7,048 nt of DNA from Sulfurovum sp. (GTDB taxonomy: Bacteria > Campylobacterota > Campylobacteria > Campylobacterales > Sulfurovaceae), in contig JAMONG010000244.1 of assembly GCA_027066595.1 (NCBI GenBank), forward strand, positions 1 through 7,048. Reading direction: 5' to 3'. The notes under the pieces were generated by a model. That model searched no databases. It was not told the origin of the DNA and worked only from the letters and a program-made list of their open reading frames with translations. The position numbers were made by a program, and so were the translations under genes. Below are positions 6,773 through 7,048 of the stretch, one piece after another; positions within the stretch are counted from its first letter, which is position 1; the number at the start of each line of letters is the position of its first letter.

Positions 6773-7048
6773 TTGATTTCTTCTTTTCAACATATCAGTA
6801 TGACTAACCAAGAGATACATAAAGATATTCCCAAGGTACTTCCTCGTACCGATACAAAAATAGCCATTGTTTCACATGTTTTTTATATGGATTTATGGTC
6901 TGAAATAGCGACATACCTTAATGCTCTAGACCTTGATTATGACTTGTTTGTCTCCATTCCACATACCATGGCTGAAGATGAGATAAAAAAGATATTTCAT
7001 ACCCACCCCAAAGCAAATGTTTATATGACAGAAAACCGAGGACGGGAT
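6773..7048 (+). CDS. RgpF-like rhamnan synthesis protein, N-terminal part (3' end outside window)
   Basis: Ninety-two codons are visible and the frame runs off the window. The segment KIAIVSHVFYMDLW near residues 26-39, a strand DYDLFVSIP, and the closing NRGRD match the start of the rhamnan synthesis protein F family (RgpF). Members occur in clusters for rhamnose-rich surface polysaccharides and have a glycosyltransferase-like role in the cytoplasm. The start is probably TTG 6773, with AAAGG nine bases upstream and a stop codon at 6764-6766 just before it in frame. ATG 6800 is the alternative and would drop nine residues. Only 19 bases separate it from the upstream gene, so the two are surely co-transcribed. 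Family recognition is good, though it rests on a fragment; whether the sugar is rhamnose cannot be seen here. Confidence 0.75.
   Translation, partial: MISSFQHISMTNQEIHKDIPKVLPRTDTKIAIVSHVFYMDLWSEIATYLNALDLDYDLFVSIPHTMAEDEIKKIFHTHPKANVYMTENRGRD

Overview
The window looks like part of a cell-surface polysaccharide (O-antigen or capsule type) gene cluster. Every gene lies on the + strand and they are packed tightly. The DNA is AT-rich. Starts include GTG and probably TTG, and one TATAAT-type -10 box has no clear -35. Together with an ABC-type polysaccharide exporter, this suggests a Gram-negative bacterium. A Campylobacterota such as Sulfurimonas or Sulfurovum is my best guess, but that is inference from general character and not from a marker gene.

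Layout. Bases 1-339 hold the C-terminal end of an ATP-grasp enzyme. It overlaps a YfcE-type metallophosphoesterase that runs to 1030. After a 50-base gap with a possible promoter come an ABC-2 polysaccharide export permease (Wzm type, 1081-1872) and its ATPase (Wzt type, 1872-3137), overlapping by one base. The ATPase carries an extra C-terminal domain of the Wzt carbohydrate-binding kind, and its base composition differs from the nucleotide-binding half. A 73-base gap follows, with a perfect TATAAT and a nine-codon mini-ORF. Next is a SAM-dependent methyltransferase (3211-4101), which abuts a large 883-residue protein (4102-6753). In order, that protein has a kinase-like domain, an eight-heptad coiled coil, a basic amphipathic helix and two GT2 glycosyltransferase domains. 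The window ends in the first 92 codons of an RgpF-like (rhamnan synthesis F) protein, which probably starts at a TTG. No gap is longer than 73 bases, so there is no unexplained gene-free stretch. I saw no RNA gene, CRISPR array, insertion sequence or convincing terminator.

How it may work. The two glycosyltransferase domains and the RgpF-like protein would build the glycan on a lipid carrier at the inner face of the cytoplasmic membrane, and Wzm/Wzt would export it. The most interesting point is the pairing of a methyltransferase with a kinase-like domain and a coiled coil, beside a Wzt with a C-terminal glycan-recognition domain. In E. coli O8/O9a, WbdD is a methyltransferase-kinase with a coiled-coil ruler. 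It caps the chain end, and the cap is read by the Wzt C-terminal domain. Here the same parts appear in a different arrangement: the methyltransferase is a separate gene, and the kinase and coiled coil are fused to the polymer-building glycosyltransferases. I propose a rearranged chain-termination and length-control module. This is inferred from domain logic and is not proven.
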